Below are positions 1-8,806 of a stretch of 64,000 nt of DNA, piece after piece. The position numbers were made by a program, and so were the translations under genes. A model generated the notes under the pieces. That model was given only the letters and a program-made list of their open reading frames with translations, made no database searches and was not told the DNA's origin. How positions within the stretch are numbered: the first letter of the stretch is position 1; each line of letters starts with the position of its first letter. The stretch is from contig OZ244955.1 in NCBI GenBank assembly GCA_965222525.1, positions 1,116,001 to 1,180,000 of the forward strand. Direction: 5' to 3'. The DNA is from CBDCUF01 sp965222525 (lineage in GTDB: Bacteria; Pseudomonadota; Alphaproteobacteria; Rickettsiales; UBA8987).

Positions 1-1
1 A

Positions 2-2476
2 GGTGACTGGCATGCGTTTAAGAAAACCAACTTCAAGAAAGTCGGGGAAACAGGAGAAAGGCTGGCTTTTGCTATCGGGATGGATAATGACCCTACAGGT
101 GTTCCCTGGGACCTGAATAACGATCCAAATGTAAAGAAAGAAGTTCGTGGGGATGGCTGGATAAAATATACTAAAGAAGATTCTGATGTAGTAGTCATGA
201 TTGGCACGAATAAGGATGATGAGTTGACAATAGATGACCCGAATAACTTCTATTACATCTTTTCCCATAGTGGTAATGACAATATTAATATAGTGTCTGC
301 CAAAGGCTGGTATATTGATACCAGAAACGGCAATGATAATATAATACTAGGTGGTGAGGAAAGTGAGCTTACTAAGAAAATATTAGAAAGTAAATCCAGC
401 CTTCTTAAAGCATTCCAGGAAGATCCTAATATAATTATTAACTATAAAAAAGCATTACAGGAAAAAGAACCTGGTTTCCTTGAAGCATTTCTGCAAGATC
501 CTGATATAATATTTAAGAATCTAGAATTTATACAACACACGACCACAGCTGGCCATAATACTGATAATATTACTACAAAAAGTGGTCCTCCTCAGATTAT
601 TTATCCAGCAAGGCATAATGATGAGGCTGTTAATGATGGAGGTGTTGTTTTGGTATCTTTGGGGTCTAGCTCTGAACTTAAGGATGGTACACCAGTAAGT
701 GATACATTTACTAATAAAAAAGGTGTGGCAATAGTATACGGTGACGAACTACCTTTTTCTGACAATGCAATTATTCAACAAAAGTTCACCAGGTATGATC
801 CGAATATTCCAGAAAACAGGGCTGCTTTTGAGGAAATTCATTACCGACTCAAACCCCTGATAGAAGAAGGTAAGTATGATGAAATACCTGCTGTTGCACA
901 GGAGATTGTTAACAATGGGAATTATCTGGTTATTCCTCTCGACTCAAAACTGCAGAATGGTGAGACTTACAATGTGGTAAATAAAAACGGTGACGTTGTT
1001 GGTATACCGGAACATATATTGCAGCATATAAGGAATAATGGATTTGATTATAGAGGTAGTAATGATGAAACTACTAATCTAGATGCGGAAGTTTTCTTTG
1101 GCTCAACAGGTAGAGACCATAAGAAAGCAGGTGATGGTAGTGCAGCAGATAAAAATGTTGTTACTTATGCAAAATTAGGTGACGGTGAAGATACCTTTAC
1201 AAGTAAAGGTGGCATTAATGTTGTAGAAGGCAATAACCATATTGACCATTTCGAGTTCCTTAAAAATTCTGAAACACATAATGTTCTTATCATAGAGGAC
1301 TTTGGCACGCTTTTTAAAGATAAAAAAGTACAGGAATCTATAGCTATAAAAGGATTTAGTGATATTAAATCTTTTGAAGATGTACAAAATAAAATGGTCC
1401 CTTCAGACAACGGAACTATTATACACTTGGATGATAACAATAAGATTGTTCTTGAAAATGTACAAATTAAAGAGCTGAATTCTGCTTCATTCAGTTTTGG
1501 TGATATAAATACTGAGGTTACTAAAGATAGCGATTCTGCTAAAAGTGAGAGTAGCACTATATCTTATAGTAACGAAGGTGATTCGCAATTCAATCAGTGG
1601 GCACACCAGCTTCCTAGTGGATTTATATCTAATGCATATGCTTCAGATGGTACTGATGTCGAACCTAATCACAATGTCACAAAAACCCCAGAAATATCTA
1701 TTTTTGGCGATTCACCAGCTATTGATCCGCTAGGGCTGTCAATGACTCTGCATATGGTACTTATGTTTGCAAGAGGAATAAGGAACATCAAAAATGCGCT
1801 GATGGGCACACCGGCAAATGACTTTTATGCCGATGAAAATAGAGAACCGGAAGTGCCGAAATCTCTTTCCTATGAAACAGCGGCAAGTGATATAAAAGGG
1901 CTAAGTCAACTTATAGTTAATCACAAGAATATAATTGCTGAAAATATTTCAGAATTTACTGAGGCACGCGAATTGCAATATACTGGAATGTTGCTTGGTA
2001 AAAATAAGGTTACAGAACAGGCTAATGAGAAACTGGACGTTCTGAAAGAAAGCATTGCTAATAAAATTGAAGATAATTCCTTATATGAAGGTTATAGGTT
2101 AGCTGATTATATGGACAGACTTTCAGGGATAATGGTTATTGAAAAACTTTCTCAGGATATCCCCAAACTTGGCAGTACAGAAGAAATATGGGATAAACTA
2201 AAGAATGAAAATACAATCAATGATAAAAGTATAACTGTAAGAATAAGGCTGGAAAAAAGAGCAGAAGATCTGTCTACTCAAATAAAAGATAAATCATCTG
2301 AACAAATTGGGGAAACATTCCCGAAAAGAATCTATACTATAAAGAATATAAACAAGCAATTCTCAAAAAAATGTATCAGTTCTATAGAACATAAGCTACA
2401 AGATAAGCTGCCTCTGAACTGGATAGAAAATATGACTGGAAAACAAAAGAATAATACTAATGGGCTAGGTAAGTAG
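2..2476 (+). CDS. RTX-like acidic repeat protein, 5' end outside window
   Basis: The frame is open back to the first bases of the window, so the gene starts upstream and at least 824 residues are visible; the first internal ATG is at 80. Glycine/aspartate/asparagine-rich stretches such as HSGNDNINIV, RNGNDNIILGG and LGDGEDTF resemble degenerate hemolysin-type (RTX) calcium-binding beta-roll repeats, which are typical of large secreted proteins. The last 250 residues are lysine/glutamate-rich and look helical. There is no signal peptide or catalytic motif in the visible part. The region is visibly more AT-rich than the housekeeping genes that follow, which could mean transfer. Function unknown; RTX-like character is inference from composition and short motifs. 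Confidence 0.6.
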   Translation, partial: GDWHAFKKTNFKKVGETGERLAFAIGMDNDPTGVPWDLNNDPNVKKEVRGDGWIKYTKEDSDVVVMIGTNKDDELTIDDPNNFYYIFSHSGNDNINIVSAKGWYIDTRNGNDNIILGGEESELTKKILESKSSLLKAFQEDPNIIINYKKALQEKEPGFLEAFLQDPDIIFKNLEFIQHTTTAGHNTDNITTKSGPPQIIYPARHNDEAVNDGGVVLVSLGSSSELKDGTPVSDTFTNKKGVAIVYGDELPFSDNAIIQQKFTRYDPNIPENRAAFEEIHYRLKPLIEEGKYDEIPAVAQEIVNNGNYLVIPLDSKLQNGETYNVVNKNGDVVGIPEHILQHIRNNGFDYRGSNDETTNLDAEVFFGSTGRDHKKAGDGSAADKNVVTYAKLGDGEDTFTSKGGINVVEGNNHIDHFEFLKNSETHNVLIIEDFGTLFKDKKVQESIAIKGFSDIKSFEDVQNKMVPSDNGTIIHLDDNNKIVLENVQIKELNSASFSFGDINTEVTKDSDSAKSESSTISYSNEGDSQFNQWAHQLPSGFISNAYASDGTDVEPNHNVTKTPEISIFGDSPAIDPLGLSMTLHMVLMFARGIRNIKNALMGTPANDFYADENREPEVPKSLSYETAASDIKGLSQLIVNHKNIIAENISEFTEARELQYTGMLLGKNKVTEQANEKLDVLKESIANKIEDNSLYEGYRLADYMDRLSGIMVIEKLSQDIPKLGSTEEIWDKLKNENTINDKSITVRIRLEKRAEDLSTQIKDKSSEQIGETFPKRIYTIKNINKQFSKKCISSIEHKLQDKLPLNWIENMTGKQKNNTNGLGK

Positions 2477-2663
2477 ATTTAGATTCCTTAACTTTTATCT
2501 ATTGATTAGTGTATAAAGCATACGGCGTATGATAAAGGTAGCTTGCATAGCACTATTAGGTAAAAATGAATGTCAACAAATCCTAGATAAGTACTAAAAA
2601 CTCAATTATAGCACTTGGCACATAACAAAATATACGGTAATTATTTTAAGTAACTGTAGACTT

Positions 2664-2677
2664 CAGCCACGAGCCAC
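2664..2677. repeat. Two-unit heptamer tract just before rnpA
   Basis: Two adjacent seven-base words, CAGCCAC and GAGCCAC, end five bases before the rnpA start. The same word family recurs at 3124-3158 and, inverted, at 29956-29990. Confidence 0.6.
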
Positions 2678-2681
2678 TATC

Positions 2682-3017
2682 ATGGACTTTACTACTATAA
2701 AAAAACGGGCGGATTTCGTAACCATTACCCGCAAGGGCAAAAAGATTGTCGCAAAGGGGTTGGTGTTGCAGGCTATGGAGAATCCGGAGAATAATGATGA
2801 TACCAGGTTTGGCTTTACGGTAACCAAAAAAGTGTCGAAGAAAGCAGTTGTACGTAATCGCATCAAGCGGCGGTTGCGGGCACTGGTAAGAGAGTCCGGA
2901 ATTCCTGTCCGTAAAGGGGTTGATTATGTGCTTATCGGCCGCAAATCTACCTTCGACCGCCCGTTTGAGGGGTTAATAAAAGATTTCAAATATGCAATGT
3001 ATAACGTTAGTGGTTAG
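2682..3017 (+). CDS. rnpA: Ribonuclease P protein component
   Basis: A basic 111-residue protein that binds the RNase P RNA and assists 5' maturation of pre-tRNA. The diagnostic RNR motif (VVRNRIKRRLRAL, residues about 57-69) and the early FGFTVTKKVSKKAV segment fit the family, and the length is normal. It heads the conserved rnpA-yidD-yidC order. rpmH, the usual upstream neighbour, is not present here. The stop codon lies inside a heptamer repeat tract (3008-3049), so the last residues may be repeat-derived. Confidence 0.95.
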   Translation: MDFTTIKKRADFVTITRKGKKIVAKGLVLQAMENPENNDDTRFGFTVTKKVSKKAVVRNRIKRRLRALVRESGIPVRKGVDYVLIGRKSTFDRPFEGLIKDFKYAMYNVSG

Positions 3018-3049
3018 TGACTTGAATCTAGAGTCTAGTGGCCAGTGAT
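3008..3049. repeat. Heptamer tract over the rnpA stop
   Basis: Six consecutive seven-base words can be read: TAGTGGT, TAGTGAC, TTGAATC, TAGAGTC, TAGTGGC and CAGTGAT. The second one supplies the TAG stop of rnpA. Confidence 0.75.
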
Positions 3050-3123
3050 TCTTTATGCTGCGATTCCTGTATTCTCCATTTGCCCATACAATAGCAGATA
3101 AGCCAACAACATTGCAATTTACA

Positions 3124-3158
3124 ATGACACGAGCCACAAGCCACAAGCCACTAATCAC
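3124..3158. repeat. Heptamer tract in the yidD start region
   Basis: Five units can be read: ATGACAC, GAGCCAC, AAGCCAC, AAGCCAC and TAATCAC. The tract contains the chosen yidD start codon and encodes its first residues. Confidence 0.8.
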
Positions 3159-3384
3159 TAAACTTCTTGCATTTCCGTTTCTATTTCTTATATCGCTGTA
3201 TAAATGGTGTGTATCACCATTTCTGCCGGCCGGTTGCCGTTATCACCCCACCTGCTCGCAATATGCGAAGGAGGCAATCGGCACACATGGTGTAATTAAA
3301 GGTGGATGGATGGCGACAAAACGTATATGTAGCTGTCACCCTTGGGGCAGGCATGGGTATGACCCGGTGCCGGACGAGGATTAA
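3124..3384 (+). CDS. yidD: Membrane protein insertion efficiency factor YidD
   Basis: An 86-residue protein when started at ATG 3124; the frame is open to an ATG at 3055, but that extension has no family likeness. The core is typical: an amphipathic start (LISLYKWCVSPFLPAGCRY), then HPTCSQYAKEAI, GGWMATKRICSCHPW and a GYDPVP end. YidD assists YidC in inserting proteins into the inner membrane, and yidC lies downstream as usual. The first dozen codons from 3124 (MTRATSHKPLI) are encoded by a heptamer tract, so the true start may be slightly further in, close to the TKLLAF segment. Confidence 0.9.
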   Translation: MTRATSHKPLITKLLAFPFLFLISLYKWCVSPFLPAGCRYHPTCSQYAKEAIGTHGVIKGGWMATKRICSCHPWGRHGYDPVPDED

Positions 3385-3528
3385 ATAGTGTCGTCAAATT
3401 CTACTATCATGGCCTGCAAATGGCTATTTTCTGCGCTTCCGTGCTTCACGTACCATTAAGTACGATGCAGTACGGTTCTCGAAAATAGCCATTTTCGCCA
3501 CATGCTAGCGAATTTGACGACACTATTT
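3383..3528. repeat. 146 bp near-perfect palindrome (MITE-like)
   Basis: The outer 19 bases (AAATAGTGTCGTCAAATTC) are repeated exactly as a reverse complement at 3510-3528. Inner pairs continue to the centre: TGGCTATTTTC against GAAAATAGCCA, and GTAC against GTAC around a CATTAA loop. It fills the yidD-yidC gap. It could be a small non-autonomous mobile element, or a long hairpin in the yidD-yidC transcript. No coding potential seen. Confidence 0.85.
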
Positions 3529-3557
3529 AGAATTCTGGATACCAAACACTGCAGGAT

Positions 3558-5294
3558 ATGGAAGATTCAAGAAGGCTCATACTGGCTGTTACACTGTCGA
3601 TTATAGCTATAATGCTGTGGAATTATTTTTATGTAAAACCGCGGCAGGAAGAGGCTGTAAAGCTGTATGAACAGGAGCAGGAATTAAGGAAGCAGAGGGA
3701 AGGTATTGAACCACAGGATGCTGTTGCAACTTCTTCTGACGGTGAGTCTACAGAAATCGACCTGGAGAAATTACCCGGGCGTGACGATATAATCAGTCAG
3801 GGCGGGCGGGTGAAAATATCCACTGATAAGCTGCATGGTTCAATTTCACTGAAAGGTGCACGGATTGACGATTTAACCCTTGCAGGCTATCACCAGTTGC
3901 TCGACCCTGCCAGTCCCGAAGTGGTACTCCTTTCTCCCAAAGGAACCAGGGATGTCTATTTTGCCGAATTCGGCTGGCTTGGCAGTGACAAAAATATAAA
4001 ACTACCGGACAGCAACACCATATGGCAGGCCAGCAAACAGGTTCTTTCCGCAAATGACACCCTGAAACTCATATGGGATAACAATGAAGGTTTGAAATTT
4101 ACTATCAATATTACCCTCGATGAAAATTACCTGTTTGATATCACCCAGTCGGTTGAAAATACAGGCATAGAAGAGGTGAAGCTTTTCCCGTATGGCCGTG
4201 TCAACCGTGCCAAAGACCAGAAATTCAAGATATATATCTCCCATGAAGGGCCGCTTGGGGTAATTAACGACAAGCTGCATGAATATGATTACAAGGATAT
4301 GGTTGATGAAGGCGGTGAGTCTTTTGAAAATATACGGGGATGGGTTGGAATCAGCGACAAATACTGGCTTACTGCAATAATCCCGCCGCAGGATTCCTCC
4401 TTTAACGCCAAGTTCGGTTACCTGTTCAAGGGAGGGCTGAACCGCTATCAGGCCGATTATATCGGCCAGCCGGAAACCATTGCGCCAGGTGGCAAAATCA
4501 CCGTAACCCAGCATTTATTCGCCGGAGCCAAGAATGTGGAGCTGCTTGATAAATATGGTGCCGAACATAATATCCCGCTATTTGACCGTGCGGTTGATTT
4601 CGGTTTTCTTTATTTCCTCACCCGCCCGCTATTTGCCGTACTGAAATTCTTCCATCAATGGGTGGGCAATTTCGGTATAGCAATCCTGCTGCTTACGGTA
4701 TGTATTAAAATCGTTCTGTTTCCACTGGCTAACAAGGGATATAAATCTATGGCACGTCTGCGCAAGCATATGCCGGAACTGCAAAAACTGCGTGAGCGCT
4801 ATGAAGATGACCGCCAGAAACTCGGCGTGGAAACCATGAAATTCTACAAGGAAAATAATGTAAATCCGGCATCGGGCTGCCTGCCGATACTGATACAGAT
4901 TCCGATATTCTTCGCATTATACAAGGTGTTATATATCAATATCGAGATGCGCCATGCACCGTTCTATGGCTGGATAAAGGATTTATCCGCTCCTGATCCG
5001 ACCAATATCTTCAACCTGTTCGGGCTTATCCCGTGGGAACCCTGGGGCTGGGTACCTGCAATTGGAGTTCTGCCATGCCTGTTCTGTGCAACTATGGTCG
5101 TCCAGCAGAAGATAAACCCGCCACCAACCGATCCAACCCAGAAAATGGTTATGGCATGGCTGCCCTTTATCTTCCTGTTTTTATTCGCACAATTTGCTGC
5201 CGGTCTGGTATTGTACTGGGTATGGAACGGTTTACTTTCGATAATCCAGCAATATATCATCACCCGCCGCATCGAGGCCGACAGGAATGAGTGA
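3558..5294 (+). CDS. yidC: Membrane protein insertase YidC
   Basis: A 578-residue inner-membrane insertase that works with or without SecYEG. An N-terminal membrane anchor (residues 7-25, LILAVTLSIIAIMLWNYFY) is followed by a large periplasmic beta-domain and the conserved C-terminal membrane region from about residue 355 (GNFGIAILLLTVCIKIVLFP, then GCLPILIQIPIFFALYKVL). The end, GLVLYWVWNGLLSIIQQYII, is the classic 60KD_IMP signature. Length is usual for proteobacteria. Its usual downstream gene engB/yihA is absent; a tRNA-Lys remnant and an integrated element follow. Confidence 0.97.
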   Translation: MEDSRRLILAVTLSIIAIMLWNYFYVKPRQEEAVKLYEQEQELRKQREGIEPQDAVATSSDGESTEIDLEKLPGRDDIISQGGRVKISTDKLHGSISLKGARIDDLTLAGYHQLLDPASPEVVLLSPKGTRDVYFAEFGWLGSDKNIKLPDSNTIWQASKQVLSANDTLKLIWDNNEGLKFTINITLDENYLFDITQSVENTGIEEVKLFPYGRVNRAKDQKFKIYISHEGPLGVINDKLHEYDYKDMVDEGGESFENIRGWVGISDKYWLTAIIPPQDSSFNAKFGYLFKGGLNRYQADYIGQPETIAPGGKITVTQHLFAGAKNVELLDKYGAEHNIPLFDRAVDFGFLYFLTRPLFAVLKFFHQWVGNFGIAILLLTVCIKIVLFPLANKGYKSMARLRKHMPELQKLRERYEDDRQKLGVETMKFYKENNVNPASGCLPILIQIPIFFALYKVLYINIEMRHAPFYGWIKDLSAPDPTNIFNLFGLIPWEPWGWVPAIGVLPCLFCATMVVQQKINPPPTDPTQKMVMAWLPFIFLFLFAQFAAGLVLYWVWNGLLSIIQQYIITRRIEADRNE

Positions 5295-5492
5295 TACAAG
5301 AAAATCTCTAGTATTAACAAAAGTTACGTCTGCATTTATCTTGCACATAATTTAATCATGGTTTATAAGCGTTGCTTTCTTTTGCTGTATGAAGATAATG
5401 ATTGTTGCTGGTTTTTTAGGGCGTGTCGACATTCACGCTAGCATGGTTCCTAGAATTGCATTAGGTTTACGTTATACTTTTTTCCCTCTAAG

Positions 5493-5531
5493 GGGCCCGT
5501 AGCTCAGTTGGTAGAGCACCTGACTTTTAAT
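5493..5531 (+). pseudogene. 5' half of split tRNA-Lys(TTT); attL
   Basis: These 39 bases are tRNA positions 1-39: acceptor strand GGGCCCG, D-arm GCTCAGTTGGTAGAGC, anticodon stem CCTGA and loop CTTTTAA plus T. Downstream sequence no longer matches a tRNA. The missing 3' half sits 11.5 kb away at 17067-17103 with the complementary stem TCAGG. Joined, they give a perfect 76-base tRNA-Lys. The shared eight bases CTTTTAAT (5524-5531) are repeated at 17059-17066 and mark the integration core. Confidence 0.88.
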
Positions 5532-5641
5532 ATAAGGTTTGGTTCTACTACCGAGTACGAAACGGGTAAATGGTATAGGGAATTTCAGGCGGTGTTCCTT
5601 ATATCCTCTACTAAGATAACTACCTGATATAAAAGAAGAAT

Positions 5642-5717
5642 GGGCCCGTAGCTCAGTTGGTAGAGCAATTGACTTTTAATCAATGGGTCACAGGTTCGAA
5701 TCCTGTCGGGCTCACCA
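5642..5717 (+). tRNA. tRNA-Lys(TTT), intact, carried inside the element
   Basis: A 76-base cloverleaf with encoded CCA. Acceptor GGGCCCG pairs with CGGGCTC, the D-arm is GCTC/GAGC, the anticodon stem is ATTGA/TCAAT with loop CTTTTAA (anticodon TTT), and the T-arm is ACAGG-TTCGAAT-CCTGT. It lies 110 bases inside the left end of the element and differs from the split host copy in the anticodon stem (ATTGA instead of CCTGA). It is therefore a distinct gene that probably replaces the function lost on integration. Confidence 0.97.
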
Positions 5718-6029
5718 TTTTTCCCTCCAAAGTACCATCGAGGTACCAACTCGAAGAAAAAGGATTTTTGTTCCAGAATGCCTTGTGGTTAACAGGCATA
5801 TAACATGTGCTGGCCTATTTCATATACAACACTTGTACTTATTCGATAGATATTTTATTTCTGTTGTGAGGTTAAAATCTTCTAAGAAACATCACCCTTT
5901 CAGATTCTGATACCAGATTGGGGAGAATGAAAGATTGTATTTCTTTCAGCCAGTATTGAGTAAAGCTTTAAAAGGTTATATAAGATTGCCAGACAGGAGT
6001 TCTTGCCAATATTATGACCTTAAGTATGA
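5718..6029. other. Noncoding left end of the element with arm-type repeat
   Basis: No convincing gene. The segment at 5728-5750 (two GTACCA-containing half-sites about 11 bases apart) matches 16906-16928 at 20 of 23 bases in direct orientation. It is a candidate integrase arm-binding site. The rest is AT-rich leader sequence before the methyltransferase gene. Confidence 0.6.
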
Positions 6030-7481
6030 ATGAACGAGAGAATAAACGTAATAGATTTGTTTGCTGGGCCGGGAGGTCTGGGTGAGGGTTTTTCTTCTCT
6101 AAAAGAAAGCTTTAGAATTAAACTCTCCATTGAAAAAGACCCGTGTGCTCACAAAACACTCAATCTTAGAAGTTTTTACAGGCAGTTTCAATCTCCTCCG
6201 CCAGAATATTATGGATATCTGAAAGGTGAAATAACCAAGGAAGAATTGTTCAGATCATATCCCGAGGAATCTTTGGCAGCTCACAATGAAACCTGGTGCT
6301 GTGAACTTGGAGTGACAGATCATCAAATTGTAAAAAAAAGAATCACAGAGGCACTTGCTGGAAATAAAAACTGGATTTTAATAGGTGGGCCTCCTTGTCA
6401 GGCATACTCTCTGGCTGGACGTTCCAGGATGAAGACCGTTGATCTGGAAAAATTTGAAAGTGACAAACGACATTTTCTTTATCAGGAATACCTTAGAATA
6501 ATCGCAGATCACATGCCTCCAATATTTGTAATGGAGAATGTAAAAGGATTGGTATCATCTACTGTCAAAGGAGAACATATATTTGCAAAAATTCTCAATG
6601 ACCTAAGAAAACCTAGAATTACATCAGCGGATCATGACGATAACAGCCAAATAGATGAATACAACATTTACTCGCTGGTAGTACCTCATGACCCGGATAA
6701 GGAATATAATCCAGGTGATTATATTATTTGTGCCGAAGAATATGGCGTTCCTCAGGCAAGGCACAGAGTCATACTTATTGGCATCAGGAAAGATCTTAAT
6801 CTGCAACCAAAACTATTAGAGAAAAAGTCTGCCACAAATGTAAGCAGAATACTATCCGACCTTCCTCCTCTGAGAAGTGGTCTTTCCAAGGAAAAGGACT
6901 CTTTTGCCTCTTGGTTGGCGTGTCTTAATGGGGTGCAGAATGAGAGATGGTTTCAATCTCTTCCAGAGCCATTTGTTAATTTGATCAAGACAGAACTGGA
7001 AAAAGCATCCGCGATTCCGATGACAAAAGGAGGAAATTTTATAACAGGCCACAACGAACCGGAAATTATGAAGGAGTGGTTTTATGATTCTGATCTCAAG
7101 GGGGTTCTTAATCATGAATCGCGTTCACATATAAGAGAAGACCTGCACCGATACTTTTTTGCTTCTCTGTACGGAAAGGTTAAAGGTATCTCTCCAAAAC
7201 TGAAAAATTTTCCAGTGCCACTTCTTCCGAAACATAAGAATATAGATAAGGCATTGAAGACAGGTCTTTTTTCTGATCGTTTCAGAGTTCAGATCGGACA
7301 GAAATACGCCACAACAATTACATCTCATATATCAAAGGATGGGCATTATTATATCCACCCCGACCCATATCAGTGCAGGAGCCTTACTGTAAGAGAGGCT
7401 GCCAGAATCCAGACATTCCCAAACAACTATTATTTTGAAGGCCCTCGTACTTCCCAGTATCAGCAGGTTGGTAATGCTTAG
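6030..7481 (+). CDS. DNA (cytosine-5) methyltransferase lacking the C-terminal end
   Basis: A 483-residue Dcm-type enzyme that would transfer a methyl group from SAM to C5 of cytosine. Motif I (VIDLFAGPGGLGEGF), the catalytic PPCQ motif IV (GGPPCQAYSLAGR, about residue 119), the ENV motif VI (FVMENVKGL) and motif VIII (QARHRVILIGIR) are intact. Motif X begins (YQQVGNA) but the protein stops there, whereas relatives continue with VPP and a final helix of 20 or more residues. The TAG stop is part of the Shine-Dalgarno TAGGAG of the next gene, which lies in the same frame five codons later. This suggests a deletion that coupled the two genes; activity is uncertain. Confidence 0.9.
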   Translation: MNERINVIDLFAGPGGLGEGFSSLKESFRIKLSIEKDPCAHKTLNLRSFYRQFQSPPPEYYGYLKGEITKEELFRSYPEESLAAHNETWCCELGVTDHQIVKKRITEALAGNKNWILIGGPPCQAYSLAGRSRMKTVDLEKFESDKRHFLYQEYLRIIADHMPPIFVMENVKGLVSSTVKGEHIFAKILNDLRKPRITSADHDDNSQIDEYNIYSLVVPHDPDKEYNPGDYIICAEEYGVPQARHRVILIGIRKDLNLQPKLLEKKSATNVSRILSDLPPLRSGLSKEKDSFASWLACLNGVQNERWFQSLPEPFVNLIKTELEKASAIPMTKGGNFITGHNEPEIMKEWFYDSDLKGVLNHESRSHIREDLHRYFFASLYGKVKGISPKLKNFPVPLLPKHKNIDKALKTGLFSDRFRVQIGQKYATTITSHISKDGHYYIHPDPYQCRSLTVREAARIQTFPNNYYFEGPRTSQYQQVGNA

Positions 7482-7493
7482 GAGAAGTATAAT

Positions 7494-8249
7494 ATGAGAA
7501 GAAATTGGACAAGAGAAGAGTTGCTAGTTGCGCTAAAGATATACTGTGAACTAGAATTTGGGCAATTTCACTCAAGGCAACAGCATATTATAGAAGTTGC
7601 TGAAAAGATTGGCAGAACACCGAGCTCTTTGGCAATGAAACTTTGCAATTTTGCGAGTCTTGATCCTGCCATGCAGGGCAAGGGATTAAAAGGTGCAAGC
7701 AAGGCTGATGCGGAAATCGTAGGTCAATATCTTGAAAGTCCAGAAAAGCTTATTCTTGATTCTGAATTTGCTTGGGAAAGATTGGTTGCAGGAAAGGAGT
7801 ATACAAGCCTAGAAGAAGAGGACTCTACTTTTGAATATGAAATTACTGAAAAAATATCTAATGTAAAAACTCGTACAGTACAATCGTTTTTTAGAGTCAC
7901 TGTGTTATCCTCATATCATCGAAAGTGTGCTGTGTGTGCTTTAGATATTCAGGACTTACTTATAGCATCCCATATTATTCCTTGGTCACACAATACAAAG
8001 ATGCGTGCCAATCCAAAAAATGGAATTTCTCTATGTAATCTACATGATAAGGCCTTTGATAAGGGTTTTATAACAATAAATTCTGATTATAAGGTTATCA
8101 TTGGCAAAAAAATACAGAGCCATCACAATGTTCAAATTATACGTGATGGGTTTATAAAATATTCAGAAACAGAAATACATCTGCCATTTAGATTTATGCC
8201 AGCGCAAGAGTGTCTCGAATACCATCAAGATTCTATTTTTCTAGGATAA
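7494..8249 (+). CDS. HNH endonuclease, probable restriction partner
   Basis: A 251-residue protein with a C-terminal HNH domain (residues about 140-195): CAVCALDIQDLLIASHIIPW, then NPKNGISLCNLHDKAFDKGF. This is the arrangement of the HNH_2 restriction-endonuclease-like family, with CxxC zinc ligands and the His-Asn-His catalytic set. The N-terminal half (WTREELLVALKIYCEL) looks like the conserved DNA-binding region seen in this type. The gene follows the cytosine methyltransferase with a strong overlapping Shine-Dalgarno, so a restriction-modification role is the natural inference. Confidence 0.82.
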   Translation: MRRNWTREELLVALKIYCELEFGQFHSRQQHIIEVAEKIGRTPSSLAMKLCNFASLDPAMQGKGLKGASKADAEIVGQYLESPEKLILDSEFAWERLVAGKEYTSLEEEDSTFEYEITEKISNVKTRTVQSFFRVTVLSSYHRKCAVCALDIQDLLIASHIIPWSHNTKMRANPKNGISLCNLHDKAFDKGFITINSDYKVIIGKKIQSHHNVQIIRDGFIKYSETEIHLPFRFMPAQECLEYHQDSIFLG

Positions 8250-8803
8250 CTATTGATGATTGTCCTGACCAGGTAAATCCAACATTCAGGTTTCTTGTGG
8301 TTTCCAATGATAATGAGGACAAGGGCAAGGTTCTGGCAGCAACCAATTTTTTCAGTGCATTGGAATCAAAAAATCATGAAATGGGTCCTGAAAAAAGAAA
8401 TGATTTCTTTGATATAGAACGCTCAGATAGTCTTGAAGGATTGGCTTGGAGGGTGGATTGGGAAGATCCTGACAACCCCAGGGTTACCGTTAATGGCAAA
8501 CTCTTTGATAAGGGGTATGGTCCTCATAGTAAGGAATTACGTGCCCTGATACTTCCTGCAATAGTAAGGGAAATTGTTACAGGTCTTGTTTTCAGAATTG
8601 AAAATGATGATCTCCAGGAAGATTGCATGTCATATAAGTGGCGACTTTTTTGTGAGCAGCGTCTTGGCATGGATTTTTCAGATATTGGCGATGAATCAGA
8701 AAACCAGGACAGACTTGATAAGATCAATGAAGCGGTAGAAGCCTTTATGTCGGTTAAATGGCATAATGGAAAAGCCCTTCTTGAAGAATTGGTTGGAGAT
8801 TAA
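8210..8803 (+). CDS. Unknown protein in methyltransferase/HNH cassette
   Basis: An acidic protein of up to 197 residues. The GTG at 8210 overlaps the HNH gene by 40 bases, so the real start may be further in, but no ATG lies near the FYFSRITIDD segment. The middle (LEGLAWRVDWEDPDNPRVTV) and the helical C-terminal half show no motif I can name. It is read between the HNH nuclease and another unknown gene with three bases to the latter, so it is probably co-translated. It may be a dedicated component of the restriction cassette; function unknown. Confidence 0.75.
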   Translation: MSRIPSRFYFSRITIDDCPDQVNPTFRFLVVSNDNEDKGKVLAATNFFSALESKNHEMGPEKRNDFFDIERSDSLEGLAWRVDWEDPDNPRVTVNGKLFDKGYGPHSKELRALILPAIVREIVTGLVFRIENDDLQEDCMSYKWRLFCEQRLGMDFSDIGDESENQDRLDKINEAVEAFMSVKWHNGKALLEELVGD

Positions 8804-8806
8804 AAA

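Noticed and set aside
5683..5910. 75-codon frame overlapping tRNA-Lys
   Set aside because: Begins inside the tRNA and has no protein-like composition or Shine-Dalgarno.
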